From assembly GCA_964398055.1 (NCBI GenBank), contig CAYNLK010000066.1:1-32521 (forward strand): 32,521 nucleotides of DNA, read 5' to 3'. The stretch comes from CAYNLK01 sp964398055 (GTDB taxonomy: Bacteria; Chloroflexota; Anaerolineae; 4572-78; J111). Each line of letters begins with the position of its first letter. The first letter of the stretch is position 1. Both the position numbers and the translations under genes were made by a program. This document shows, piece by piece, positions 21,480 to 28,502 of this stretch. The notes beneath the pieces are model-generated. The model was given only the letters and a program-made list of their open reading frames with translations, was not told where the DNA came from and searched no databases.

Positions 21480-24066
21480 ACAGCGCCGCAAAACCGTAGA
21501 ATATACCCTTTTTCTCCTGGCCTTTCTCTTTACCGGCCTGGCCTTGACCCAGCTTGGGCTGGCTAATCAGAATCTGATTCCGACCACCTTGGTCCCGTTC
21601 CTTGTGCTGGTGGTTTGTGGCGGCATAACCGCATACTTGCTCCATATCCGGCGTCGGGCCGGTGATTCAATTCTAATCCCCCTCGTTTATTTCTTGACCG
21701 GGTTGGGGCTGGCTCTGATTGCCCGGCTGGCGCCCCCTTTTGTAACTCCCCAACTTTTTTGGTTGGTCATTGCTACGGCTGCGCTTTTGGTTGTCGCTCT
21801 ATTACCCCGGAATTTGAATTGGCTCAGGCGCTACAAATACGCCTGGCTGGGCGGCGGCTTGCTCCTTTTGTCGGCTACCCTGATTTTTGGGGTCAATCCA
21901 AGCGGTTACGGGCCGCGGCTGTGGCTGCACCTGGGCGGGATTTACTTCCAACCGTCGGAGCCGCTCAAGCTGCTGCTGGTCATCTTTTTGGCCGCCTACA
22001 TGGCCGACCGCCATCGCCAGTTGGCGCATCGACCGGCTTATATTGGCCGGGTGCCGTTCCCCCACCCCTCCTACTTTGGCCCGATGTTTCTGATGTGGGC
22101 CTTTAGCGTGATTCTGCTCATCTGGCAGCGCGACCTGGGCGCGGCCCTGCTCTTTTTTGGCACCTTTGTGGGGATGCTGTACGGCGCGACCGGGCAGGCT
22201 CGCTACGTTTGGAGTGGCGGCTTGCTCTTGTTGGGGGCCGGTCTGATTGGTTACTATCTGTTCGACGTGGTCCAGTTGCGGGTTGAGGCCTTCTTGAATC
22301 CCTGGCTCGATCCGTCCGGGCGATCGTTTCAAATTGTGCAATCGTTGCTGGCTTTTGCCAGTGGGGGCGTCTTTGGGCAAGGTTTGGGCCAGGGTCTGCC
22401 GACGGTGATCCCGGTCGTCCACACCGATTTTGTCTTTGCGGCGATCGGCGAAGAGTACGGCTTGTTGGGCGGCCTGGGTGCCTTGACTTGCTTTGCTTTG
22501 CTGATCAATCGCGCCTTTCATATTGCTCTGCGCGCCCCGACCAACTTTGAACGATTGCTGGCAGCCGGGATCGGGACGATGATGGGGTTGCAGACCATCA
22601 TCATCACGGCCGGCACCCTCAAACTTGTCCCGCTGACCGGCGTGACGTTGCCGTTTGTGAGCTATGGCGGTAGCAGCCTGGTGACCAGTTTTGTGATGAT
22701 CGGACTGCTGATGTTTATTGCCAACCGGGAGCAGAACCGGACCTCCTCGGTGGTTAGCTCACATTCCCCGCTCATCGGCTATAATTTACGTTTGGCCAGG
22801 GGTTTATGGACCGGTTTCCTGATTGTGGCCGGGGGGTTGGTTTTTTGGCAGTTGGCGGCAGCGCCTTTCCTGGTTAGCCGGGCCGATAATCCCCGGCCGA
22901 TCATTGCTGAACAGCGCCTGGAACGGGGGCGGATTCTGGCGGCCAACGGCGTTCCGCTGGCCGAGACGATTATGACCGAAACCGGTCTGGCCAGGCGGCA
23001 TTACCCCTATCCGGGCCTGTCGACCGTGACCGGATATTACAGTCTGCGTCATGGCGTGGGCGGCACTGAAGCGGCTTTCAATCAGATCTTGCGAGGACTG
23101 GCCGGCCGGACTGAGCCGGAATTGCGGCTGGCTGAGTTGCTGCATCGCCCGCAGGTGGGGCAGGATGTGATGCTGACCATCGATTTACCGGCTCAAGTCG
23201 CGGCCGACGTGGCCTTGGGCCGCCAGGAAGGGGCGGTGGTAGTGCTGGAACTTGAAAGTGGGGCCATCCTGGTGATGTCGAGCCATCCCACCTATGACCC
23301 CAACACTCTCGATGAAAAGTGGGACGAGCTGCGGCAGGATGAGCAAGCCCCGCTGCTCAATCGGGCTACTCAGGGCCTCTTTCCGGTGGGCGACCTGGCC
23401 CGGCTGATCGGCCTGGTTGGTTTGTACGAGGCCGGTCTGACCGTTCCGGTTGAGCCGCTGACTGCCCCTTTAGAGGAGATGTTAGCCCCGTTGGGCGAGT
23501 CTGGTTATCTGGCTACCGCCCACCAGTTGGGCTTCACTCGATTGCTGGCCGGGCTGCCTTCACAGCCGGGTCGACTGCCCGATTTTGCGGCGCAGGAGAC
23601 GGTCAAAGAGTTGGCCGTCTCACCCCTGCACCTGGCCAGAGCGGTGGCTGCCCTGGAGCTGGAGGGTCAATTGCCTGACCCTGTTCTGTCGTTGACCGGC
23701 GCCGGCCGCCGGACTCAAGCGCTGGCGCCCACCTCGGCCGGCCAGGTGCGCTCGGTGCTGCCTCAAGTTGACGAGCAAATTATCGGCCTATCGGGTCAGG
23801 CCACTCCCCAGGAAACCGGCCGGGCCTGGTTGAGCTGGTTTGTCGGCCTGGCGCCGGCCCAAACCTCTGCTACTCAGGTTAGCCAGCCTGTCGCGATGCT
23901 GCCGTTAGACCCCTTGCAAGCGCTGCCTGCGCCCACGCCGGCGCCCGTTCAACCGGTTCAAAAAGCCCACTATGTAGTTGTTGCTGTAGTGGTTACGGCT
24001 GAAGCGAGCGACGAGGCCGCCTTTCAGATAGCCAGAGCGCCTCTAAGAGTCCTGCTGGAACAGTGA
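21457..24066 (+). CDS. SEDS glycosyltransferase (FtsW/RodA family) fused to a pseudo-transpeptidase PBP domain
   Basis: A protein of about 869 residues in two parts. Residues 1-430 are a polytopic SEDS polymerase with QPSEPLKLLLV near 170 and the probable catalytic Asp in HTDFVFAAIGEEYG (D324). After a final membrane segment comes a class-B PBP-like domain resembling actinobacterial PbpA: NPRPIIAEQRLERGRIL, VTGYYSLRHGVGGTEAAF, then VMLTIDLPAQ. All three transpeptidase motifs look lost. The SxxK site reads PVGDLAR (643-649; Ser to Asp, Lys to Arg), the KTGT site reads LSGQA (778-782), and no SxN is visible. It probably polymerises glycan, with the PBP half as an activator or scaffold. The TTG at 21457 is the likeliest start because upstream sequence is the mtnP shadow frame; this start is uncertain. 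Confidence 0.85.
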   Translation: MVSIISRKQRRKTVEYTLFLLAFLFTGLALTQLGLANQNLIPTTLVPFLVLVVCGGITAYLLHIRRRAGDSILIPLVYFLTGLGLALIARLAPPFVTPQLFWLVIATAALLVVALLPRNLNWLRRYKYAWLGGGLLLLSATLIFGVNPSGYGPRLWLHLGGIYFQPSEPLKLLLVIFLAAYMADRHRQLAHRPAYIGRVPFPHPSYFGPMFLMWAFSVILLIWQRDLGAALLFFGTFVGMLYGATGQARYVWSGGLLLLGAGLIGYYLFDVVQLRVEAFLNPWLDPSGRSFQIVQSLLAFASGGVFGQGLGQGLPTVIPVVHTDFVFAAIGEEYGLLGGLGALTCFALLINRAFHIALRAPTNFERLLAAGIGTMMGLQTIIITAGTLKLVPLTGVTLPFVSYGGSSLVTSFVMIGLLMFIANREQNRTSSVVSSHSPLIGYNLRLARGLWTGFLIVAGGLVFWQLAAAPFLVSRADNPRPIIAEQRLERGRILAANGVPLAETIMTETGLARRHYPYPGLSTVTGYYSLRHGVGGTEAAFNQILRGLAGRTEPELRLAELLHRPQVGQDVMLTIDLPAQVAADVALGRQEGAVVVLELESGAILVMSSHPTYDPNTLDEKWDELRQDEQAPLLNRATQGLFPVGDLARLIGLVGLYEAGLTVPVEPLTAPLEEMLAPLGESGYLATAHQLGFTRLLAGLPSQPGRLPDFAAQETVKELAVSPLHLARAVAALELEGQLPDPVLSLTGAGRRTQALAPTSAGQVRSVLPQVDEQIIGLSGQATPQETGRAWLSWFVGLAPAQTSATQVSQPVAMLPLDPLQALPAPTPAPVQPVQKAHYVVVAVVVTAEASDEAAFQIARAPLRVLLEQ

Positions 24067-24127
24067 GGTCGGGCGCGTCTTCTGTCAATGGAACGCTTTA
24101 TCAGGTTTATAGTTACGAATACTGTTT

Positions 24128-25186
24128 TTAGGAGGTCAAGAGTGGCAGAGGGGTGGGGGTGCGGGTAGGTGTAGGGCTGGGGGTAGGTGTTGGGGTTGAG
24201 GTTGGTTGGGGCGTGCCGGGTGGTCGGCCCGCTTTATGCTCCAATTTGGTTACCATATGCCAGAGCAAAGGCAGGTGTTCGGTCAGTACGGCCCTGAGGT
24301 TGGGGTCGTCATTGCCTGACCGGCTCAACAACTCCGGTCGCTGCGTAAAGATGTCCGGCCCGGCCTCAATCAAACGCTGGCGGACCGTCTCAAAATCTGT
24401 TCGGCTAATTTCAAAAGTAGCGACGCTGCCGCGCGTGAGCTGAAGCGGGCGGATGGGGGTGGCGGTTTGAGTGAGCAGAGCCGCGAGCGAGAACTTATAG
24501 CGGTCGGGTAAAACCAGAACATTGGCCAACAGGTAATAAACCTCGCCATTTTGAGTGACCACCTTCATCGGCTGGAGGACATCGAGCGGTACACCGCTCC
24601 GAGCGGCCTTGAATTGGCTTTCGATTTCCTCGTTGTCGGTGATGAACGTACTGGCTCGGTGGCGGGCCGCAAAATTGGTTGCCAGCGGCGATAAATCAAC
24701 CACGGCTTCGCTGCCATCCATAAATCTAACCCAGGCGGCGTAATGAGTGACGCTGTTGGGCAACTCTTCCCCAGGCACAGCCACCTCAAACTTGCCCACC
24801 ATCACTCGTCCCACTTGCGGCGAAGCTGACAGTGAGTTACGCAGGGCATAGGCCAGGACAAAACTGTCCACTGATAGCCACTCTGATGGCTCAGCCGGTT
24901 GGGGTGGATAGGCGAGTCCGGCATACTCTCCGGCGGGACTGATTTCAATTACCAACCGTGTCTCTTCTGCCTGCAAGAGGGGTGCAAAGCCAAAGTGGAA
25001 CTCGTTAAAGGCAGCCTGGACGGCCTCCAATACCTGCACGTTTTCGTTACTTCTGGGAATCAGGCGGCTGCTAACCGTTGGCGTAGGAGTTGGAGTAACC
25101 GTCGGGGTAGGGGCGCAGGCAGTCAATAACGTTGCGATGAGCAAAATAATACTTTTAACAGCAGTTGACTGTATTCCTGCCGGCAT
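24128..25186 (-). CDS. Lipoprotein of unknown function with Pro/Thr segments at both ends
   Basis: A 352-residue protein I do not recognise. The N-terminus is a signal sequence ending LLTAC (lipobox), directly followed by a short PTPT stretch. The central about 270 residues look globular (VDSFVLAYALRNSL, YYLLANVLVLPDRYKFSLAALL, FEISRTDFETVRQRLIEAGPDIF) and have no motif I can name. The last about 30 residues are again Thr/Pro repeats, so this tail is C-terminal rather than the usual linker. ATG 25186 is chosen because it gives a normal signal peptide; the frame extends upstream to 25291, but that part is not signal-like. There is no clear ribosome binding site. Confidence 0.75.
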   Translation of the reverse strand: MPAGIQSTAVKSIILLIATLLTACAPTPTVTPTPTPTVSSRLIPRSNENVQVLEAVQAAFNEFHFGFAPLLQAEETRLVIEISPAGEYAGLAYPPQPAEPSEWLSVDSFVLAYALRNSLSASPQVGRVMVGKFEVAVPGEELPNSVTHYAAWVRFMDGSEAVVDLSPLATNFAARHRASTFITDNEEIESQFKAARSGVPLDVLQPMKVVTQNGEVYYLLANVLVLPDRYKFSLAALLTQTATPIRPLQLTRGSVATFEISRTDFETVRQRLIEAGPDIFTQRPELLSRSGNDDPNLRAVLTEHLPLLWHMVTKLEHKAGRPPGTPQPTSTPTPTPSPTPTRTPTPLPLLTS

Positions 25187-25382
25187 TGAGTCCGTACGTT
25201 TGACTAAACTTTTGCGCTCCAATTCGTTGGATATAGTACATGCAGGCAACCGATTCGTCAAGGGGTACAGCGATTTTTCCTGAGCAATCAAGATCTGGCG
25301 GTTATTGGTAACCCGCCAGCTCTCTGACTCGAAGAGGGGGTGGTTCCCCCTTTCATTGGGATGAAGGGAAGGGCCAACCCCC

Positions 25383-25601
25383 TTAATTTAATGCCATTGA
25401 ATCTAATCTAACCGTTACGGTTTGACCCTGAAAGGTCACCTGATCGCCCGCTTTGAGTTTTTTTTTGCGGCGGGTTTCGACCAGTCCGTTCAACTGCACT
25501 TCACCGCCTTGAATGGCCAGCTTGGCCTGTCCCCCGGTACTGACCAGCCCGGTCAGCTTCATAAACTGATCAAGTTGGATTGTTGCTTCAGCTTTGCCCA
25601 C
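25383..25601 (-). CDS. S4-domain RNA-binding protein (YbcJ/YaaA type)
   Basis: A 72-residue single S4 domain. The pattern IQLDQFMKLTGLVSTGGQAK (residues 8-27) followed by GGEVQLNGLVETRRKKKLKAGDQV (within 32-55) is typical of YbcJ-like small S4 proteins, which bind structured RNA, probably ribosomal. The start is 4 bases after the fabH stop, so it is almost certainly co-transcribed with fabH. Its role with a fatty-acid enzyme is not obvious. Confidence 0.88.
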   Translation of the reverse strand: MGKAEATIQLDQFMKLTGLVSTGGQAKLAIQGGEVQLNGLVETRRKKKLKAGDQVTFQGQTVTVRLDSMALN

Positions 25602-25605
25602 CGTC

Positions 25606-26901
25606 TTATTTACCGTTGGAATGGATTTCTTTCTTTAAGGCTGGCTCTTGTGTCTCAGTTTGAGCCGGGAGAATTGGAGTAATTTCCGCCGGGTGAGGCT
25701 TGGAACCGTTACTGCCGGTTGTCTGGCTCAGGTGGACCTCATTCTTTTCTTTCTTCGGTTTTTCTTCGGGTTTAGTCTCAGTGACTCTGTCTCGATCCAG
25801 CCGGGTTTCCAATTGGCGTGAAATGCGAGCAGTTATGGAGCGGACTCTAGCCCAACGATAGACGAACCAGCGCCAGGCCCGGTACCACCATTGCCGGCGT
25901 TTGAGCGGCAGTGGGATACCCCATTCTATGACCGTGGCGCCCCAGGTTAGGCCGGCGCCAAAGCCAACCATAACAATTTTATCTTTGGTATTGACCCGCC
26001 CTTGCTCTATGGCTTCGCACAGGGCAATGGGGATAGAGGCGGCCGAAGTATTGCCATATTTATCAAGATTAGTAAAAACCTTATCCTCGCTAACTTTTAA
26101 CTGCTTGCTGGCGCTTTCAATGATGCGAATGTTGGCCTGGTGGGGCACAAACAGGTTTATATTTTCGACGCTAATTTCGGCCTTGTCACAGGCCTCTTTG
26201 GCTGCTTTACCCATAACCCGGGTGGCAAATCGATACACTTCGCGGCCGTTCATTTGCATAAAGTGGAGCCGCTTATCCAGGGTTTCCTGTGAGGTCGGTA
26301 ACTTGCTGCCCCCGGCCGGCACAATGAGGTGCTCGGCCCCGGAGCCATCGGCCCCCAGTACGGTGGATAAAATTCCGCCCGGGGTTGGGTCTGCTTTCAA
26401 AACTACGGCCCCAGCCCCATCGCCAAAGAGGGGATATGTGCTGCGATCCTGTACATCCAAAATTCGCGACAGCGTCTCAGCCCCAATCACAATGACCACT
26501 TTGGCCGCACCCGCTTGAATCATTGAGGTCGCCATCGACACCCCATAGATGAAACCGGCGCAGGCGGCATTCAAATCGTACGCGGCGGCATTGGTTGCGC
26601 CGAGGGCATCCTGCACCAGCGCCGCCGTCGAGGGAAAGAAATGGTCCGGGGTAATGGTAGCCACAATGATCATGTCGACCGCCGACGGGGTAATGCGGGC
26701 CCGATCGAGGGCCAACTTGGCCGCGGCAATCGACATCGTCGAGGTCGATTCGTCTTCGGCTGCAAAGCGTCGCTCGGAAATACCGGTTCGGGATCTGATC
26801 CAATCGTCCGAGGTATCCATAATTTTTGCCAGGTCGTGGTTAGTCACGACCTTTTGGGGTATATATTTGCCCCAGCCTACAATATGAGCGTAAAGAGCCA
26901 C
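25606..26901 (-). CDS. fabH: 3-oxoacyl-ACP synthase III with long C-terminal tail
   Basis: Residues 1-328 are a complete KASIII: C114 in NAACAGF, H254 in PHQANIRI and N284 in YGNTSAAS form the catalytic triad, and FGAGLTWGA closes the fold. It condenses acetyl- or short acyl-CoA with malonyl-ACP to start fatty-acid synthesis. About 100 residues follow that normal FabH (about 320-335 residues) lacks. First is a Trp/Arg-rich, probably amphipathic stretch (RRQWWYRAWRWFVYRWARVR, residues 335-354). Then comes a charged, low-complexity tail rich in Lys, Glu, Pro and Ser. GTG 26901 is the start, with AAAGGAG 7 bases upstream. It follows fabF and precedes the S4 gene in one apparent operon. Confidence 0.93.
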   Translation of the reverse strand: MALYAHIVGWGKYIPQKVVTNHDLAKIMDTSDDWIRSRTGISERRFAAEDESTSTMSIAAAKLALDRARITPSAVDMIIVATITPDHFFPSTAALVQDALGATNAAAYDLNAACAGFIYGVSMATSMIQAGAAKVVIVIGAETLSRILDVQDRSTYPLFGDGAGAVVLKADPTPGGILSTVLGADGSGAEHLIVPAGGSKLPTSQETLDKRLHFMQMNGREVYRFATRVMGKAAKEACDKAEISVENINLFVPHQANIRIIESASKQLKVSEDKVFTNLDKYGNTSAASIPIALCEAIEQGRVNTKDKIVMVGFGAGLTWGATVIEWGIPLPLKRRQWWYRAWRWFVYRWARVRSITARISRQLETRLDRDRVTETKPEEKPKKEKNEVHLSQTTGSNGSKPHPAEITPILPAQTETQEPALKKEIHSNGK

Positions 26902-26999
26902 TGAGTCACTCCTTTAAGTATGGACCTGGCCAGAGGAGTGAAACAAAGCTACCCGGCCGAACGCCGCTTGACCCTCTTGAGCCGATCAGTCCACGAATT

Positions 27000-28244
27000 T
27001 TAGTTTTCAGTATATTTTTTGAGAATAAGGGTGGCGTTATGTCCCCCCAACCCAAATGAGTTCGACGCCGCCATATTTACCTGGGCTGGTCTGGCCTCAT
27101 TGGGCGTATAATTCAAATCACATTGCGGATCGGGCGTTTCATAATTGATGGTGGGCGTGATAATACCATCGGTTAAGGTTTTGATGCAAACTATTGCCTC
27201 AAACGCCCCGGCCGCGCCCATCAGATGACCCGTCATCGATTTGGACGAGGTGATGTGGACATTATAGGCATGTTCCCCCAGTATTTGTTTGATAACGTGG
27301 GTTTCGCTCTTATCGTTCAATTGGGTGGCGGTGCCGTGGGTGTTGATATAATCGATCTCTTCCGGCTTGATACCGGCTCGCTCAATAGCCCGGCGCATTG
27401 CCAAAATCGCGCCACCGCCATCCTCTGGCGAGGCGGCCATATGATAGGCGTCTACCGAGGTGCCGTAGCCCACCAGTTCGGCCAGAATAGTAGCCCCCCG
27501 TTTCTGGGCGTGTTTCAGTTCTTCCAGCACCACCACGGCTGCTCCTTCGCTCAGAGCAAAACCATCCCGATTCAGGTCAAAGGGGCGACATGCTCCGGCC
27601 GGGTTGTCATTGTTGGTCGATAGCACGCCCATCACGTTGAAGCCGCCAATGATCATACGGCAATTCCCGGCTTCGGCCCCACCGGCAATCATTACCTCAG
27701 TTGCGCCCCGGGCAATCATTTCAAACGCCTCGCCGATGGCGTTGTTACCGGTGGCGCAGGCCGACACAATAGCTATATTGGGGCCGCGAAAGCCGTACTC
27801 AATGGCGATACGCGCCCCGGCTGTGTCGGAAATCATCATCGGAATGCCAAATGGGTTCAATCGACTGGGTCCCCGCTCGCGCAGCACGTCGTGCTGCCCG
27901 GTGATGGTATCAAGCCCCCCGATGGCCGAACCAATCACCATCCCCACCTGGTCCCGATCCAGCCCATTCTCCATCAATTTGGCCTGGCTAATGGCCTGCT
28001 GCACCGCCACAAAGGCATATTGGGTAAAGCGATCCATTCGCCGCGCTTCTTTGCGGCCAATCAAGGCATCGGCGTCAAAATCCCTGATCTCACCGGCAAA
28101 TTTGGTGGCGAGATCCGAGGTATCGAAGCGGGTGATGAGTGAAATGCCGCTCCTACCGGCTTTTAGATTGGCCCAAGCATCGTCAACCGTGTTGCCAACC
28201 GGTGAAACAGTCCCCAACCCTGTTACTACAACTCTTCTGGACAC
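27000..28244 (-). CDS. fabF: 3-oxoacyl-ACP synthase II
   Basis: A 414-residue condensing enzyme that elongates acyl-ACP with malonyl-ACP in type II fatty-acid synthesis. The catalytic Cys is in VSACATGNN and the two His residues are in NTHGTAT and MTGHLMGAAG. Starting from GTG 28244 these are numbered C163, H303 and H340, the same numbers as E. coli FabF, and GGAGGA is then 7 bases upstream. The ATG at 28250 would be directly against the binding site, so the GTG is preferred. It is followed 98 bases later by fabH, with no clear terminator between. Confidence 0.95.
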   Translation of the reverse strand: MSRRVVVTGLGTVSPVGNTVDDAWANLKAGRSGISLITRFDTSDLATKFAGEIRDFDADALIGRKEARRMDRFTQYAFVAVQQAISQAKLMENGLDRDQVGMVIGSAIGGLDTITGQHDVLRERGPSRLNPFGIPMMISDTAGARIAIEYGFRGPNIAIVSACATGNNAIGEAFEMIARGATEVMIAGGAEAGNCRMIIGGFNVMGVLSTNNDNPAGACRPFDLNRDGFALSEGAAVVVLEELKHAQKRGATILAELVGYGTSVDAYHMAASPEDGGGAILAMRRAIERAGIKPEEIDYINTHGTATQLNDKSETHVIKQILGEHAYNVHITSSKSMTGHLMGAAGAFEAIVCIKTLTDGIITPTINYETPDPQCDLNYTPNEARPAQVNMAASNSFGLGGHNATLILKKYTEN

Positions 28245-28303
28245 GATCATTCCTCCACAAAATAGGGATTAGCAGCAACATGGACGCTACTGCCATCCCC
28301 TAA

Positions 28304-28309
28304 ATTATA
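28304..28309 (-). promoter_or_regulatory. Extended -10 promoter of the fabF-fabH operon
   Basis: Minus strand TGTTATAAT, a TGn extended -10 with a perfect TATAAT, about 50 bases upstream of the fabF start. No good -35 is present, as is usual for extended -10 promoters. No FapR-like operator was recognised. Confidence 0.5.
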
Positions 28310-28415
28310 ACACTGCCGCCGCTAAAAAGTGACGAGATTCGGCAGCATATGGGTTAATTGAACTCCAATTCAAGTCCTGTTGATATTTTTTGGGGCTTTT
28401 GGGAGTTTGTCCGGT

Positions 28416-28444
28416 TTGCCTTGCCTATTGGCTCGCGCTATACT
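28416..28444 (+). promoter_or_regulatory. Probable mnmG promoter
   Basis: TTGCCT (28416-28421), 17-base spacer, TATACT (28439-28444). The ATG at 28503 is 58 bases further. The gap with fabF (28245-28502) therefore holds two divergent promoters and no gene. Confidence 0.55.
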
Positions 28445-28502
28445 TAAAAGTTGTATTTTGAACCGGCCTTTTTGCCAATCCCAAGAGGGGATTTTTAGAA
28501 TT

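Noticed and set aside
21802..22521. 239-codon open frame on the minus strand
   Set aside because: Antisense to the SEDS domain; the sequence is low-complexity Gln/Pro/Arg typical of a GC-rich shadow frame.
24067..24127. Possible terminator between the convergent SEDS fusion and lipoprotein genes
   Set aside because: No inverted repeat of useful length was seen in these 61 bases.
25331..25375. GGGGG/CCCCC stem downstream of the S4 gene as a terminator
   Set aside because: Only five clean base pairs with mismatched flanks and no U-run on the minus strand; too weak to call.
25901..26518. 205-codon open frame on the plus strand
   Set aside because: Antisense to the fabH core with its complete catalytic triad.
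27604..28272. 222-codon open frame on the plus strand
   Set aside because: Antisense to fabF, whose catalytic residues are all in place; no ribosome binding site or motif in the plus frame.
28245..28502. Possible regulatory RNA or small gene in the 258-base fabF-mnmG gap
   Set aside because: Only the two divergent promoter candidates were found; the in-frame upstream extension of mnmG to 28380 does not look like protein.
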